A stretch of DNA of 23,856 bases from contig NZ_SVCB01000023.1 in assembly GCF_015058545.1 (NCBI RefSeq), forward strand, positions 1 through 23,856. Reading direction: 5' to 3'. The position numbers and the translations under genes were made by a program. This DNA is from Veillonella sp. (lineage in GTDB: Bacteria > Bacillota > Negativicutes > Veillonellales > Veillonellaceae). Positions 1 to 6,934 of the stretch are shown one piece after another (position 1 is the first letter of the stretch; the number at the start of each line of letters is the position of its first letter). The notes under the pieces were generated by a model. That model made no database searches. It saw nothing but the letters and a program-made list of their open reading frames with translations, and was not told the DNA's origin.

Positions 1-40
1 CACTACTTCCGTAACCGGATTTTATTCATCAATGCAAGAA

Positions 41-72
41 AAGGACACGCAACAGTTATGTCGCATGTCCTT
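41..72 (-). terminator. Probable intrinsic terminator downstream of dgt
   Basis: The arms AAGGACA (41-47) and TGTCCTT (66-72) are perfect inverted repeats, and two further G-C pairs form inside after one mismatch. Read on the minus strand, the stem is followed by a short T-rich stretch (TTTTCTT). It lies about 100 bases after the stop of the HD-hydrolase gene. The U-tract is modest, so termination may be partial. Between it and the gene (73-174) I see no coding signal. Confidence 0.45.
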
Positions 73-174
73 CCTCAAAGTGCATAGACTCTTTAGCGCC
101 CCAAAATTTGACAAAGAGCCGTTTTGTTTCATTACCTATGAATAGAGAACAGGACCCTTTTAAAAATCGCGCAT

Positions 175-1182
175 CTAATTGGCCGGATCCCAAATCTTGG
201 GAATATATATCTCCTTAAACAACTTAATCGCAAATTGATCCGTCAACCCCGCCACATAATCCACGATATCCGTCAGGGTAATAATCCTATTCGGATCCAC
301 GCCCTGCCTTACCACTTCATGGCGCAATAATTCCGGATTATCCAAATAATATAGGAACAAATATTTAACCACATGAGCCGCCCGATTACGGTCCGGGATT
401 AATGATGGCGCCCGATATACCGCCTCAAACATAAAACGGCGAAACTCATGCATTACGTCTTCCACTTCCTTCGACATATGAATTTCCGGTTTATCCATGG
501 ATTCTCGTACCATATCCATAACCATGGTAGTAATCATCTGGGACGGCGTTGTGCCCAAAACAGAACGGACCGATTTTGGTAAATCATCGGAAGATAACAT
601 GCCCGCCCGCTGCGCATCGTCAAAATCATGACATAAGTAAGCTATTCTATCGCTAATCCGAATAATCTGCCCTTCCAAAGTTAGCGGTATGTGAGTACCT
701 GTATGGCCCAAAATGCCATCACGCACTTCCTTTGTCAAATTGAGCCCGAGGCCGTCTTTTTCAAGAACTTCCAAAGTCCGAAGGCTCTGCTCATTATGGT
801 TAAAATGCCCCACCATATCGCGGAGTGCATATTCCCCCACATGACCAAACGGTGTATGACCTACATCATGGCCCATGGCAATAGCTTCAACCAAATCCTC
901 ATTGAGGCGCAACGCACGCGCAATGGTACGACCAATTTGGCCCACTTCCAGCGTATGCGTCATCCGAGTGCGATAATGATCCCCCGGTGCAATATACACC
1001 TGTGTCTTATGCTTCAAACGGCGAAAACATTTGCTGTGAATAATTCTGTCGCGGTCACGCTGAAATGCCGTGCGCAAATAATCCGGTTGCTCTTCACGAT
1101 CACGGACCGCAAACTTACTCTTTGCTGCATAAGGGGATAAAATTACTTCTTCTCTCGCTTCAATTTCTTCTCGGATTGTCAT
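175..1182 (-). CDS. dgt: dGTPase-like HD-domain triphosphohydrolase
   Basis: This is a cytosolic HD-superfamily enzyme of the deoxyguanosinetriphosphate triphosphohydrolase family, which removes triphosphate from dNTPs and so limits the dNTP pool. The metal-binding HD signature is complete: a His in MTHTLEVGQ (residue 76 of the 335-residue protein), the HD pair in GHDVGHTPFGH (105-106), and an Asp in ISDRIAYLCHD (178). An open frame extends 18 codons further upstream, but the ATG at 1182 is preceded by AGGAGG seven bases away, so I start there. The family name rests on overall resemblance to the shorter Firmicute/Negativicute form (about 330-340 residues) rather than the longer E. coli Dgt. 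The true in vivo substrate could be another dNTP. It is the last gene of the cluster with ppsR, from which a strong hairpin separates it. Confidence 0.88.
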   Translation of the reverse strand: MTIREEIEAREEVILSPYAAKSKFAVRDREEQPDYLRTAFQRDRDRIIHSKCFRRLKHKTQVYIAPGDHYRTRMTHTLEVGQIGRTIARALRLNEDLVEAIAMGHDVGHTPFGHVGEYALRDMVGHFNHNEQSLRTLEVLEKDGLGLNLTKEVRDGILGHTGTHIPLTLEGQIIRISDRIAYLCHDFDDAQRAGMLSSDDLPKSVRSVLGTTPSQMITTMVMDMVRESMDKPEIHMSKEVEDVMHEFRRFMFEAVYRAPSLIPDRNRAAHVVKYLFLYYLDNPELLRHEVVRQGVDPNRIITLTDIVDYVAGLTDQFAIKLFKEIYIPKIWDPAN

Positions 1183-1294
1183 ATAGCCTCCTGTTGCCAT
1201 ATTTACCCTCCACCGGGCTCTGAGCCAACTACGCATCCATTAGGGCAGTTCTTTTTAATATAGCTCACTTTTAATAAGTTTTACTTAATGCAAT

Positions 1295-1331
1295 AATACG
1301 GCATAACGTAATCAAACGTCAATGCCGTATT
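1295..1331 (-). terminator. Strong hairpin directly after ppsR stop, possible terminator
   Basis: The arms AATACGGCAT (1295-1304) and ATGCCGTATT (1322-1331) pair over 10 bp, and ACGT/ACGT can pair inside the loop. The hairpin begins only four bases after the ppsR stop codon. On the minus strand the following sequence is AT-rich but has no clean U-run, so it could be a terminator or a 3'-end stabilising structure. The remaining bases up to the dgt ribosome site (1183-1294) show no clear promoter. Confidence 0.45.
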
Positions 1332-1334
1332 GTT

Positions 1335-2162
1335 TTACCGACTCGCTTCCTGTTGCTTATTGCGCTCAATAATCTGCATTACAAACGAAGCCGTTTCTTC
1401 GATAGATTTATTGGACACATCAAGGATAGGACAATGAACGCGGCGCATAACAGCCCTTGCATAGGCCAATTCCTCTTCAATACGGGCAATATTGGCATAA
1501 TTAGCTTCACCGTCAAGGCCCATAGTGCGTAAACGTTCACTACGAATATTATTTAATTTGTATGGATCGATGATAAGACCTACTACCTTTTTAGGCGGTA
1601 TTTTGAATAGTTCTTCCGGCAATGGCACTTCCGGCACCAACGGCAAGTTGGCTGCTTTGATTTTTTTATAAGCTAAGAACATAGATAGCGGCGTTTTACT
1701 GGTACGGGAAACACCGATGATAACAATATCGGCCTTCTCAAAACCGGATGGATTTTTACCATCATCATATTTTACGGCAAATTCAATGGCCTCCACCTTT
1801 TTAAAATATTCTTGGTCCAATTTATGAATCATACCGGCCGTCAAACGAGGTTTTGTGTCGGCAATGGTGCCCACTGCATCAAGAACCGGTCCCATAATAT
1901 CAACTGCCTGAATCCCCATGTTTTCGGCTTCTTTGTGCAAATATTGACGTAATGTAGGCGATACAATCGTATGACAAATAATACTTTGTTCCTTCGCGGC
2001 CTCACTAATCACATCATCAATCTGACTTTCCTGACTGATATAGGGAATGCGGATAATATCTATATTCTCCTTGTCGAATTGGCTCGCCGTCGCACGTGCT
2101 ACGGATTCCGCCGTCTCCCCCAAGGAGTCGGAAATTGCAAAAATAACTTTATTATTCTCCAT
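1335..2162 (-). CDS. ppsR: PEP synthase regulatory protein (bifunctional kinase/phosphorylase)
   Basis: This is a DUF299/Kinase-PPPase family protein of 275 residues. Members of the family phosphorylate, with ADP, a threonine next to the catalytic histidine of PEP synthase or PPDK, and remove that phosphate with Pi, switching the target off and on. The family P-loop GVSRTSKTP is at residues 150-158, and the N-terminus (IFAISDSLGETAESVARA) is typical. An in-frame TTG lies four codons upstream, but the ATG at 2162 has GAGGTG at proper spacing and is preferred. The gene lies just after ccpN and close to ppsA, whose target threonine (Thr413, two residues before His415) is present, so PEP synthase is the likely partner. 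In B. subtilis the homologue yqfL is also next to ccpN. Assignment to PpsR rather than PPDK regulator rests on this neighbour. Confidence 0.93.
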   Translation of the reverse strand: MENNKVIFAISDSLGETAESVARATASQFDKENIDIIRIPYISQESQIDDVISEAAKEQSIICHTIVSPTLRQYLHKEAENMGIQAVDIMGPVLDAVGTIADTKPRLTAGMIHKLDQEYFKKVEAIEFAVKYDDGKNPSGFEKADIVIIGVSRTSKTPLSMFLAYKKIKAANLPLVPEVPLPEELFKIPPKKVVGLIIDPYKLNNIRSERLRTMGLDGEANYANIARIEEELAYARAVMRRVHCPILDVSNKSIEETASFVMQIIERNKQQEASR

Positions 2163-2263
2163 GCCACACCTCAATTATGTCTCTTAACTGACTGCAATTA
2201 TATCGATTAATGAATTTTCTATTTCACTTTTTATTTTAATATGTCTTTTCACAATGTGCAATA

Positions 2264-2893
2264 TTACTTTACACCGCAGTCTAAAAATAATTTAGTTACG
2301 GTTGTCTTAGAAATACGCCCCAACACTTTGTAGCGACGACGACCGTCATCTTCCGCCCGTTCCACAACCGGCAGACAGTCTACTTCATAATCAATCATGC
2401 GCTGCGCCGCTTCCACCACACTATCATCGGCGGTGCAGGAAATCATCTTACTTACCGGCGTCATAATCATAGAAATAGGCATCGTCTTCGGATCGTTTTG
2501 ACCAATGGCGGCACGCAATAAGTCCTTACGGGATACGAGGCCTAATAAGTAGCCGTCATCACAAATAAGAACAGTCCCCACGTCTTCCGTAAACATGGTG
2601 ACAATGGTGTCATACAGATTTGTATCCGCCGTAACAGCCACGGCCTGCGCCATTACCTGACCTACCGTAAATTGGCGTATTTCATTGGCAATGGGACTCA
2701 CACCTTGCTGACCGACATAATAATACCCCACCTTAGGCCGTGCATCTAAGAGGCCCATCATGGTCAAAACAGTTAAATCGGAGCGTAAGGCGGAACGCGT
2801 TAAATCTAATTTGGCGGCAATGGCTTTACCCGTAATCGGGCCTTCTTCTTTTACAATATGTACAATTTGGTCTTGCCGTTTAGTTAATTGCAA
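2264..2893 (-). CDS. ccpN: CcpN-family transcription regulator (HTH + two CBS domains)
   Basis: This 209-residue protein has a winged helix-turn-helix at residues 1-63 (RQDQIVHIVKEEGPITGKAI onward) followed by two CBS domains (about 75-135 and 142-205), which in the family sense adenine nucleotides. In B. subtilis CcpN represses gluconeogenic genes (gapB, pckA) under glycolytic conditions. The start codon is TTG at 2893, with AGGAGG seven bases upstream; no ATG fits better. The gene sits between ppsA and ppsR, all on the same strand, so control of PEP synthesis is its obvious job, and CcpN-like operator sequences are present at the ppsA promoter. The ppsA terminator lies immediately before its ribosome site, so ccpN must be reached by read-through or from a promoter within the ppsA 3' end. 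The family call is firm. The target list is inference. Confidence 0.9.
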   Translation of the reverse strand: MQLTKRQDQIVHIVKEEGPITGKAIAAKLDLTRSALRSDLTVLTMMGLLDARPKVGYYYVGQQGVSPIANEIRQFTVGQVMAQAVAVTADTNLYDTIVTMFTEDVGTVLICDDGYLLGLVSRKDLLRAAIGQNDPKTMPISMIMTPVSKMISCTADDSVVEAAQRMIDYEVDCLPVVERAEDDGRRRYKVLGRISKTTVTKLFLDCGVK

Positions 2894-2913
2894 AACAGCC
2901 CCTCCTTTTTTAT

Positions 2914-2944
2914 AAAAAACAGGAGGCTACATGTAGCCTCCTGT
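2914..2944 (-). terminator. ppsA terminator: perfect 26-base palindrome plus U-tract
   Basis: Positions 2919-2944 form a perfect palindrome with 11-base arms (ACAGGAGGCTA / TAGCCTCCTGT) around CATG. On the minus strand it is followed by six T, the classic intrinsic terminator shape. It lies 16 bases after the ppsA stop codon and only about 20 bases before the ccpN start. Confidence 0.85.
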
Positions 2945-2959
2945 CATCTCACAGTAGTA

Positions 2960-5344
2960 TTACCACTCTAATTCATTGCCAAGACTCCGGCCGCGACCGG
3001 TCACAGCGTCAAGCATAATACGTTGTTCCAATTGAGCCACCATTTTTTTAGTTGCTTTTACCGCATCAGGGTTTACCGAAATAGAATCGATGCCGCTACG
3101 TACCAAGAATTCGCAGAAATCAGGATATACGCTCGGAGCCTGGCCACAGATGGATACGGTTTTGCCATCGCGGTGAGCTACTTCGATTAAGTGATGAATA
3201 GCGCGGCGAACAGCCAAATTGCGTTCATCATAAATGTGCTGAACTGTTTCATTATCGCGGTCACAACCGAGGATCAACATCGTCAAGTCGTTGGAACCGA
3301 TGGAATAGCCATCAACATATTGGTTAAACTGATCGGCCAAGATGATATTGGAAGGAATTTCAGCCATGAGCCAGATTTTGAAGTCCGCGCTGCGAGCTAA
3401 GCCGTTTTCAGCCATAACGCGAATAACTTCAGCCGCTTCCTGCACTGTACGGCAGAATGGAATCATAACCTGCAAGTTTTTAAAACCATATTCTTCACGC
3501 ACTTTTTTAATGGCTTGCAATTCCAATTGGAAAGCCGGTGCGTATTTAGGATCGTAGTAACGGGATGCACCGCGCCAGCCGAGTAAGGCACTGGATTCAT
3601 GCGGTTCATGTTTGTCGCCGCCCTTAAGATCACGGTATTCGCTGGATTTAAAATCGCTGAGACGAAGCACAACCTGACGAGGTGCCAAAGCCTGACAAAC
3701 TTTACGCATACCTTCAGCCAACGTATCAATAGCAAATTGACTGCGGCCGGTTTCAATTAAATGCAACGGATGTTCATGGATGAAGGTAGTCCAGATGAAC
3801 TCTTCACGCATAAGGCCGATGCCGTCGCAAGGAAGTACGCCGTATTTTTCAGCTAAATCAGGATCTCCCAAGTTCATGTAAACTTTAGTGCCTGTTACCG
3901 GGATGTATTCGCTTACGACTTGTGCCGAAGCTTCTTCTTTCGGTTTAACCGCATCTTCCAACATACCGTCGTATACAATACCGTTGGTAGCGTCAACCGT
4001 AATTAACTGACCGTCTTGAATGCGATGGGTCGCTTCTTCACTGCGGCTCTTCGTGCCAACGATACAAGGAATACCAAGTTCACGGCTTACGATAGACGCA
4101 TGGCAAGTCATACCGCCGGCGTCGGTAACGATAGCTTTCGCTTTTTTCATAGCCGGTACCCAGTCAGGAGCCGTCATAGTCGTTACGAGGATTTCCCCTT
4201 CTTTGAAGCTGTCGATATCAGCCGGATCAAGGATTACATGAGCTTTGCCGGCAGCTTTACCCGGGCTGGCCGGTAAGCCTTTAACCACGATTTCACGAGT
4301 TGTGGTAGTCGGCGCATCCATTGCTTTTTCAACCGGTTTCACGTCTTTATTCTTACGGGACCATACAGTTTCCGGACGAGCTTGCAAAATCCAAATCTTG
4401 TTATCTCGTTCGTCTACGCCCCATTCCATATCCATGTAGCAACCATAGTGTTTTTCAATGGCTTTGGCATAGGATGCTAATTCTAAAACTTGTTCATCGG
4501 TAATAACCTGAGTTTTTGCTTTTTCTTCAGGAATTACGATTTCAGCACAATCGCCGTCCGGATTACGAACTAAAGCGATATTTTTATCATTAATCATACG
4601 GTTAACAATTTTCATATCTTTTTTGTTGACCGTAAAGTTATCCGGTGTAACCGTACCTTGTACTACATATTCGCCAAGGCCCCAAGAACCTTCAATCAAG
4701 ATACTTTCATCATTACCCGTAACGAGATCAACGGTAAACATAACGCCTGCCGCTTTGGAGAATACCATCATTTGAATGGCCGCACTCAAGGCCACCGTCA
4801 TGTGGTCAAAACCCTGTTTTACACGGTAGTAAGTGGCACGGTCGGTAAAAGTAGAGGCGTAGCATTCTTTAACTTTCTGAATGATAACGTCCGCACCGCG
4901 TACGTTTAAGTATGTATCTTGTTGGCCGGCGAAGCTGGCATCCGGTAAGTCTTCAGCGGTAGCACTGGAACGAACAGCTACGAACGGATTTTCTTCGTTT
5001 ACTTTTTTACCGAGTTCTGCATAGGCTTTCTCAATCGCATCAGCTAATTCCTGCGGCATTTCAGCATCACAGATTAATTTACGAATATTCGCACAAATTT
5101 CACGAAGTAATGCGGAGTTTTCCACATCATCCAATTTATCAAGTTCTGCTTTGATTTTATCTTCTAAACCGGTTTGCTCCATAAAGAACCGATAGCCATG
5201 AGCCGTTGTAGCAAAACCATACGGTACAGGCACATTGGTAGAGGACGTCATTTCCCCTAAGGACGATGATTTACCACCTACTAACGCCACATCTTCACGT
5301 TTTAATTCGTCAAACCAAAGTACATATGCATTTTCACGATTCAT
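2960..5344 (-). CDS. ppsA: Phosphoenolpyruvate synthase
   Basis: The enzyme converts pyruvate, ATP and water to PEP, AMP and phosphate, the entry step of gluconeogenesis from lactate or pyruvate. The 794-residue length matches E. coli PpsA (about 792). In order it has the ATP-grasp PPDK_N domain (about 5-340, with VGGKSSSLGEM and VRSSATAEDLPDASFAGQ), the swivelling phosphohistidine domain with GGMTCHASI carrying Thr413 and His415, and the TIM-barrel PEP-binding domain (about 480-790), including GLMREEF and the catalytic SICGQAPS cysteine. The frame is open for 19 more codons, but ATG 5344 has AGGAGG nine bases upstream and lies just after a well-placed promoter. The HxxASI region and length favour PEP synthase over PPDK, which is larger. 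It is followed by ccpN and ppsR, its likely transcriptional and post-translational controllers. Confidence 0.96.
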   Translation of the reverse strand: MNRENAYVLWFDELKREDVALVGGKSSSLGEMTSSTNVPVPYGFATTAHGYRFFMEQTGLEDKIKAELDKLDDVENSALLREICANIRKLICDAEMPQELADAIEKAYAELGKKVNEENPFVAVRSSATAEDLPDASFAGQQDTYLNVRGADVIIQKVKECYASTFTDRATYYRVKQGFDHMTVALSAAIQMMVFSKAAGVMFTVDLVTGNDESILIEGSWGLGEYVVQGTVTPDNFTVNKKDMKIVNRMINDKNIALVRNPDGDCAEIVIPEEKAKTQVITDEQVLELASYAKAIEKHYGCYMDMEWGVDERDNKIWILQARPETVWSRKNKDVKPVEKAMDAPTTTTREIVVKGLPASPGKAAGKAHVILDPADIDSFKEGEILVTTMTAPDWVPAMKKAKAIVTDAGGMTCHASIVSRELGIPCIVGTKSRSEEATHRIQDGQLITVDATNGIVYDGMLEDAVKPKEEASAQVVSEYIPVTGTKVYMNLGDPDLAEKYGVLPCDGIGLMREEFIWTTFIHEHPLHLIETGRSQFAIDTLAEGMRKVCQALAPRQVVLRLSDFKSSEYRDLKGGDKHEPHESSALLGWRGASRYYDPKYAPAFQLELQAIKKVREEYGFKNLQVMIPFCRTVQEAAEVIRVMAENGLARSADFKIWLMAEIPSNIILADQFNQYVDGYSIGSNDLTMLILGCDRDNETVQHIYDERNLAVRRAIHHLIEVAHRDGKTVSICGQAPSVYPDFCEFLVRSGIDSISVNPDAVKATKKMVAQLEQRIMLDAVTGRGRSLGNELEW

Positions 5345-5387
5345 TATATGAAACCTCCTGAATAAAAGAAATACATCAACTACATAA

Positions 5388-5416
5388 ATAGTATAACACA
5401 TTTAACTATGTGTCAA
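5388..5416 (-). promoter_or_regulatory. ppsA sigma-A type promoter
   Basis: On the minus strand a perfect -35 TTGACA (5411-5416) is 17 bases from TACTAT (5388-5393). Overlapping this, an extended -10 TGTTATACT can also be read with a 15-base spacer. Either gives a start near 5380 and a leader of about 37 bases carrying the ppsA ribosome site. An inverted repeat ACACAT/ATGTGT occupies the spacer. Confidence 0.75.
5390..5400 (-). promoter_or_regulatory. Predicted CcpN operator 1, over the ppsA -10 box
   Basis: The minus-strand sequence TGTGTTATACT fits every position of TRTGHYATAYW, the CcpN recognition consensus I recall from B. subtilis gapB and pckA work. It covers the -10 region, where bound protein would be expected to block or trap RNA polymerase. 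A ccpN gene lies directly downstream of ppsA. Binding is inferred, not shown. Confidence 0.6.
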
Positions 5417-5463
5417 TCATTTTTTCAAATTCTGATGCACTATATAGAATATACAGAAGGTAG

Positions 5464-5474
5464 TGTATCACATA
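5464..5474 (-). promoter_or_regulatory. Predicted CcpN operator 2, upstream of ppsA promoter
   Basis: The minus-strand sequence TATGTGATACA matches TRTGHYATAYW at 10 of 11 positions (G instead of C/T at position 6). It has the same orientation as operator 1, and its centre is 74 bp upstream of it, about seven turns of B-DNA. B. subtilis CcpN binds paired sites cooperatively, so a second site is expected. Confidence 0.4.
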
Positions 5475-5485
5475 TAAACGATAGG

Positions 5486-5540
5486 TAAAAGAAAAGAGCA
5501 ACCCTTTAGGAATGCACACATTCGCTAAGGATTGCTCTTT
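5486..5540 (-). terminator. tyrS transcription unit terminator
   Basis: The arms AAAGAGCAA (5493-5501) and TTGCTCTTT (5532-5540) pair perfectly, and the stem continues with AATG/CATT and further pairs to a CACA loop. On the minus strand the stem is followed by TTCTTTTA. It separates tyrS, which ends 130 bases upstream, from the ppsA promoter. Apart from the short repeats at 5605-5650, the stretch between tyrS and this terminator shows no gene. Confidence 0.75.
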
Positions 5541-5604
5541 AACTTGACTATTTGTAATAGCTTGTTGACGTATTGACATAATCGCGTCAATTAGTGCAAC
5601 ACAT

Positions 5605-5636
5605 TTAACTGCCGATACAATTAACTACCGATACAT
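5605..5636. repeat. Tandem 16-bp direct repeat after tyrS
   Basis: The units TTAACTGCCGATACAA and TTAACTACCGATACAT follow each other directly with 14 of 16 bases identical. A short hairpin ACATTTA/TAAATGT (5633-5650) overlaps the second copy. Its function is unknown; it lies in the tyrS 3' untranslated region. Confidence 0.6.
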
Positions 5637-5670
5637 TTAATAGTAAATGTAATAGCGGTTAACGGTACTA

Positions 5671-6879
5671 TTAGTTAAATTTGATTTTGATAAATTTACG
5701 TTTACCCACCTGAAGAACCATGTCTTCCGCGAGTTCGATATTTTCATCACTGCATTTTTCACCGTTGATTTTAAACGCACCGGCTTTAATGGAGCGACGG
5801 GCTTCACTGTTCGAGGCAGTAAGACCTGCATCGGTCAACAACTGTGGTACATATACAGGTTCGGTTGGTTTAGCCATAGCGTATTCAGGAATATCCGTTG
5901 GTAAATCGTGTTTTTGGAAAACGCGGATAAATTGTTCCTGCGCTTCATCAGCCGCCGCTTCACCATGATACAAGCGCACAATGGTATGTGCCAATTTCAT
6001 CTTCGTATCGCGCGGATGAGCTGTGCCGTTTTCTAAGGCTTTTGCCAATTCTTCCTGATCTTCGATGGACATATCCGTAACGAGCATGAAGTAACGCATC
6101 ATGAGCTCGTCAGGAATGGACATTGCTTTACCGTACATTTCTGTAGCCGGTTCGCTGATACCGATATAGTTACCCAAAGATTTACTCATTTTCTGAACGC
6201 CGTCAAGACCTTCCAAAATCGGCATGGTAATGATAGTTTGAGGTGCTTGACCGTATTCTTCCTGTAAATGACGCCCCATTAGCAAATTGAAGGTTTGGTC
6301 GGTACCACCAAATTCAACATCCGCATGTAAGGCAACAGAGTCGTAACCCTGCATCAACGGGTACATGAATTCGTGAACACCGATAGCGCGGCCTTCGGAA
6401 TAGCGTTTTTGGAAATCATCCCGTTCCAGCATACGGGCTACCGTATATTTGGCAGCCAATTTTAACACATCTTCAAAGGACAATTTGCTGAGCCATTCAC
6501 TGTTGTATACCACTTTTGTTTTAGACTCATCGAGTACTTTAAAAATCTGTTCTTTATATGTAGCTGCATTATGAGCAACAGCCGCTTCATCCAATGGAGG
6601 ACGAGTTGCGCTTTTGCCGGTCGGATCGCCGATACGAGCTGTAAAATCACCAATTAAAATAACGATTTGATGACCTAAATCTTGGAAGGTTTTTAATTTG
6701 CGTAGTACTACCGTATGTCCCAAATGAATATCGGGAGCCGTTGGATCAAGACCCAATTTAATGGTTAACGGTTTATTTTCGGCTATGGATTTTGCCAATT
6801 TCTTCTTAAAATCTTCTTCAGGAAGCAAATTCTCCACGCCGTGTTTAATCAGACGCAACTGTTCTTCCAATGTCTTCAT
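5671..6879 (-). CDS. tyrS: Tyrosyl-tRNA synthetase
   Basis: This class I aminoacyl-tRNA synthetase charges tRNA-Tyr. The 402-residue protein has the HIGH-type motif HLGH at residues 52-55 in the context LDPTAPDIHLGH, the KMSKS loop at 230-234, the tyrosine-site segment VEFGGTDQTFNLLMGR, and a C-terminal S4 RNA-binding domain (about 340-400). The KMSKS form marks it as the TyrZ-type branch rather than the KFGKT-type TyrS. ATG 6879 has AGGAGG seven bases upstream; a TTG one codon earlier is less likely. The gene follows the PBP1A gene by only 55 bases and probably shares its transcript. No T-box leader fits in that gap, so unlike pheST it is not T-box controlled from here. Confidence 0.96.
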   Translation of the reverse strand: MKTLEEQLRLIKHGVENLLPEEDFKKKLAKSIAENKPLTIKLGLDPTAPDIHLGHTVVLRKLKTFQDLGHQIVILIGDFTARIGDPTGKSATRPPLDEAAVAHNAATYKEQIFKVLDESKTKVVYNSEWLSKLSFEDVLKLAAKYTVARMLERDDFQKRYSEGRAIGVHEFMYPLMQGYDSVALHADVEFGGTDQTFNLLMGRHLQEEYGQAPQTIITMPILEGLDGVQKMSKSLGNYIGISEPATEMYGKAMSIPDELMMRYFMLVTDMSIEDQEELAKALENGTAHPRDTKMKLAHTIVRLYHGEAAADEAQEQFIRVFQKHDLPTDIPEYAMAKPTEPVYVPQLLTDAGLTASNSEARRSIKAGAFKINGEKCSDENIELAEDMVLQVGKRKFIKIKFN

Positions 6880-6934
6880 CAATCTTCCTCCTCGAACTGC
6901 CTATAACAGGCAAGTATATGTACTTTAAAATTAA

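Noticed and set aside
2960..5344. Pyruvate phosphate dikinase instead of PEP synthase
   Set aside because: The length of 794 residues and domain spacing match PEP synthase; PPDK is about 870-900 residues.
5345..5401. N-terminal extension of PEP synthase by 19 residues
   Set aside because: It would begin within the promoter; the AGGAGG site serves the ATG at 5344.
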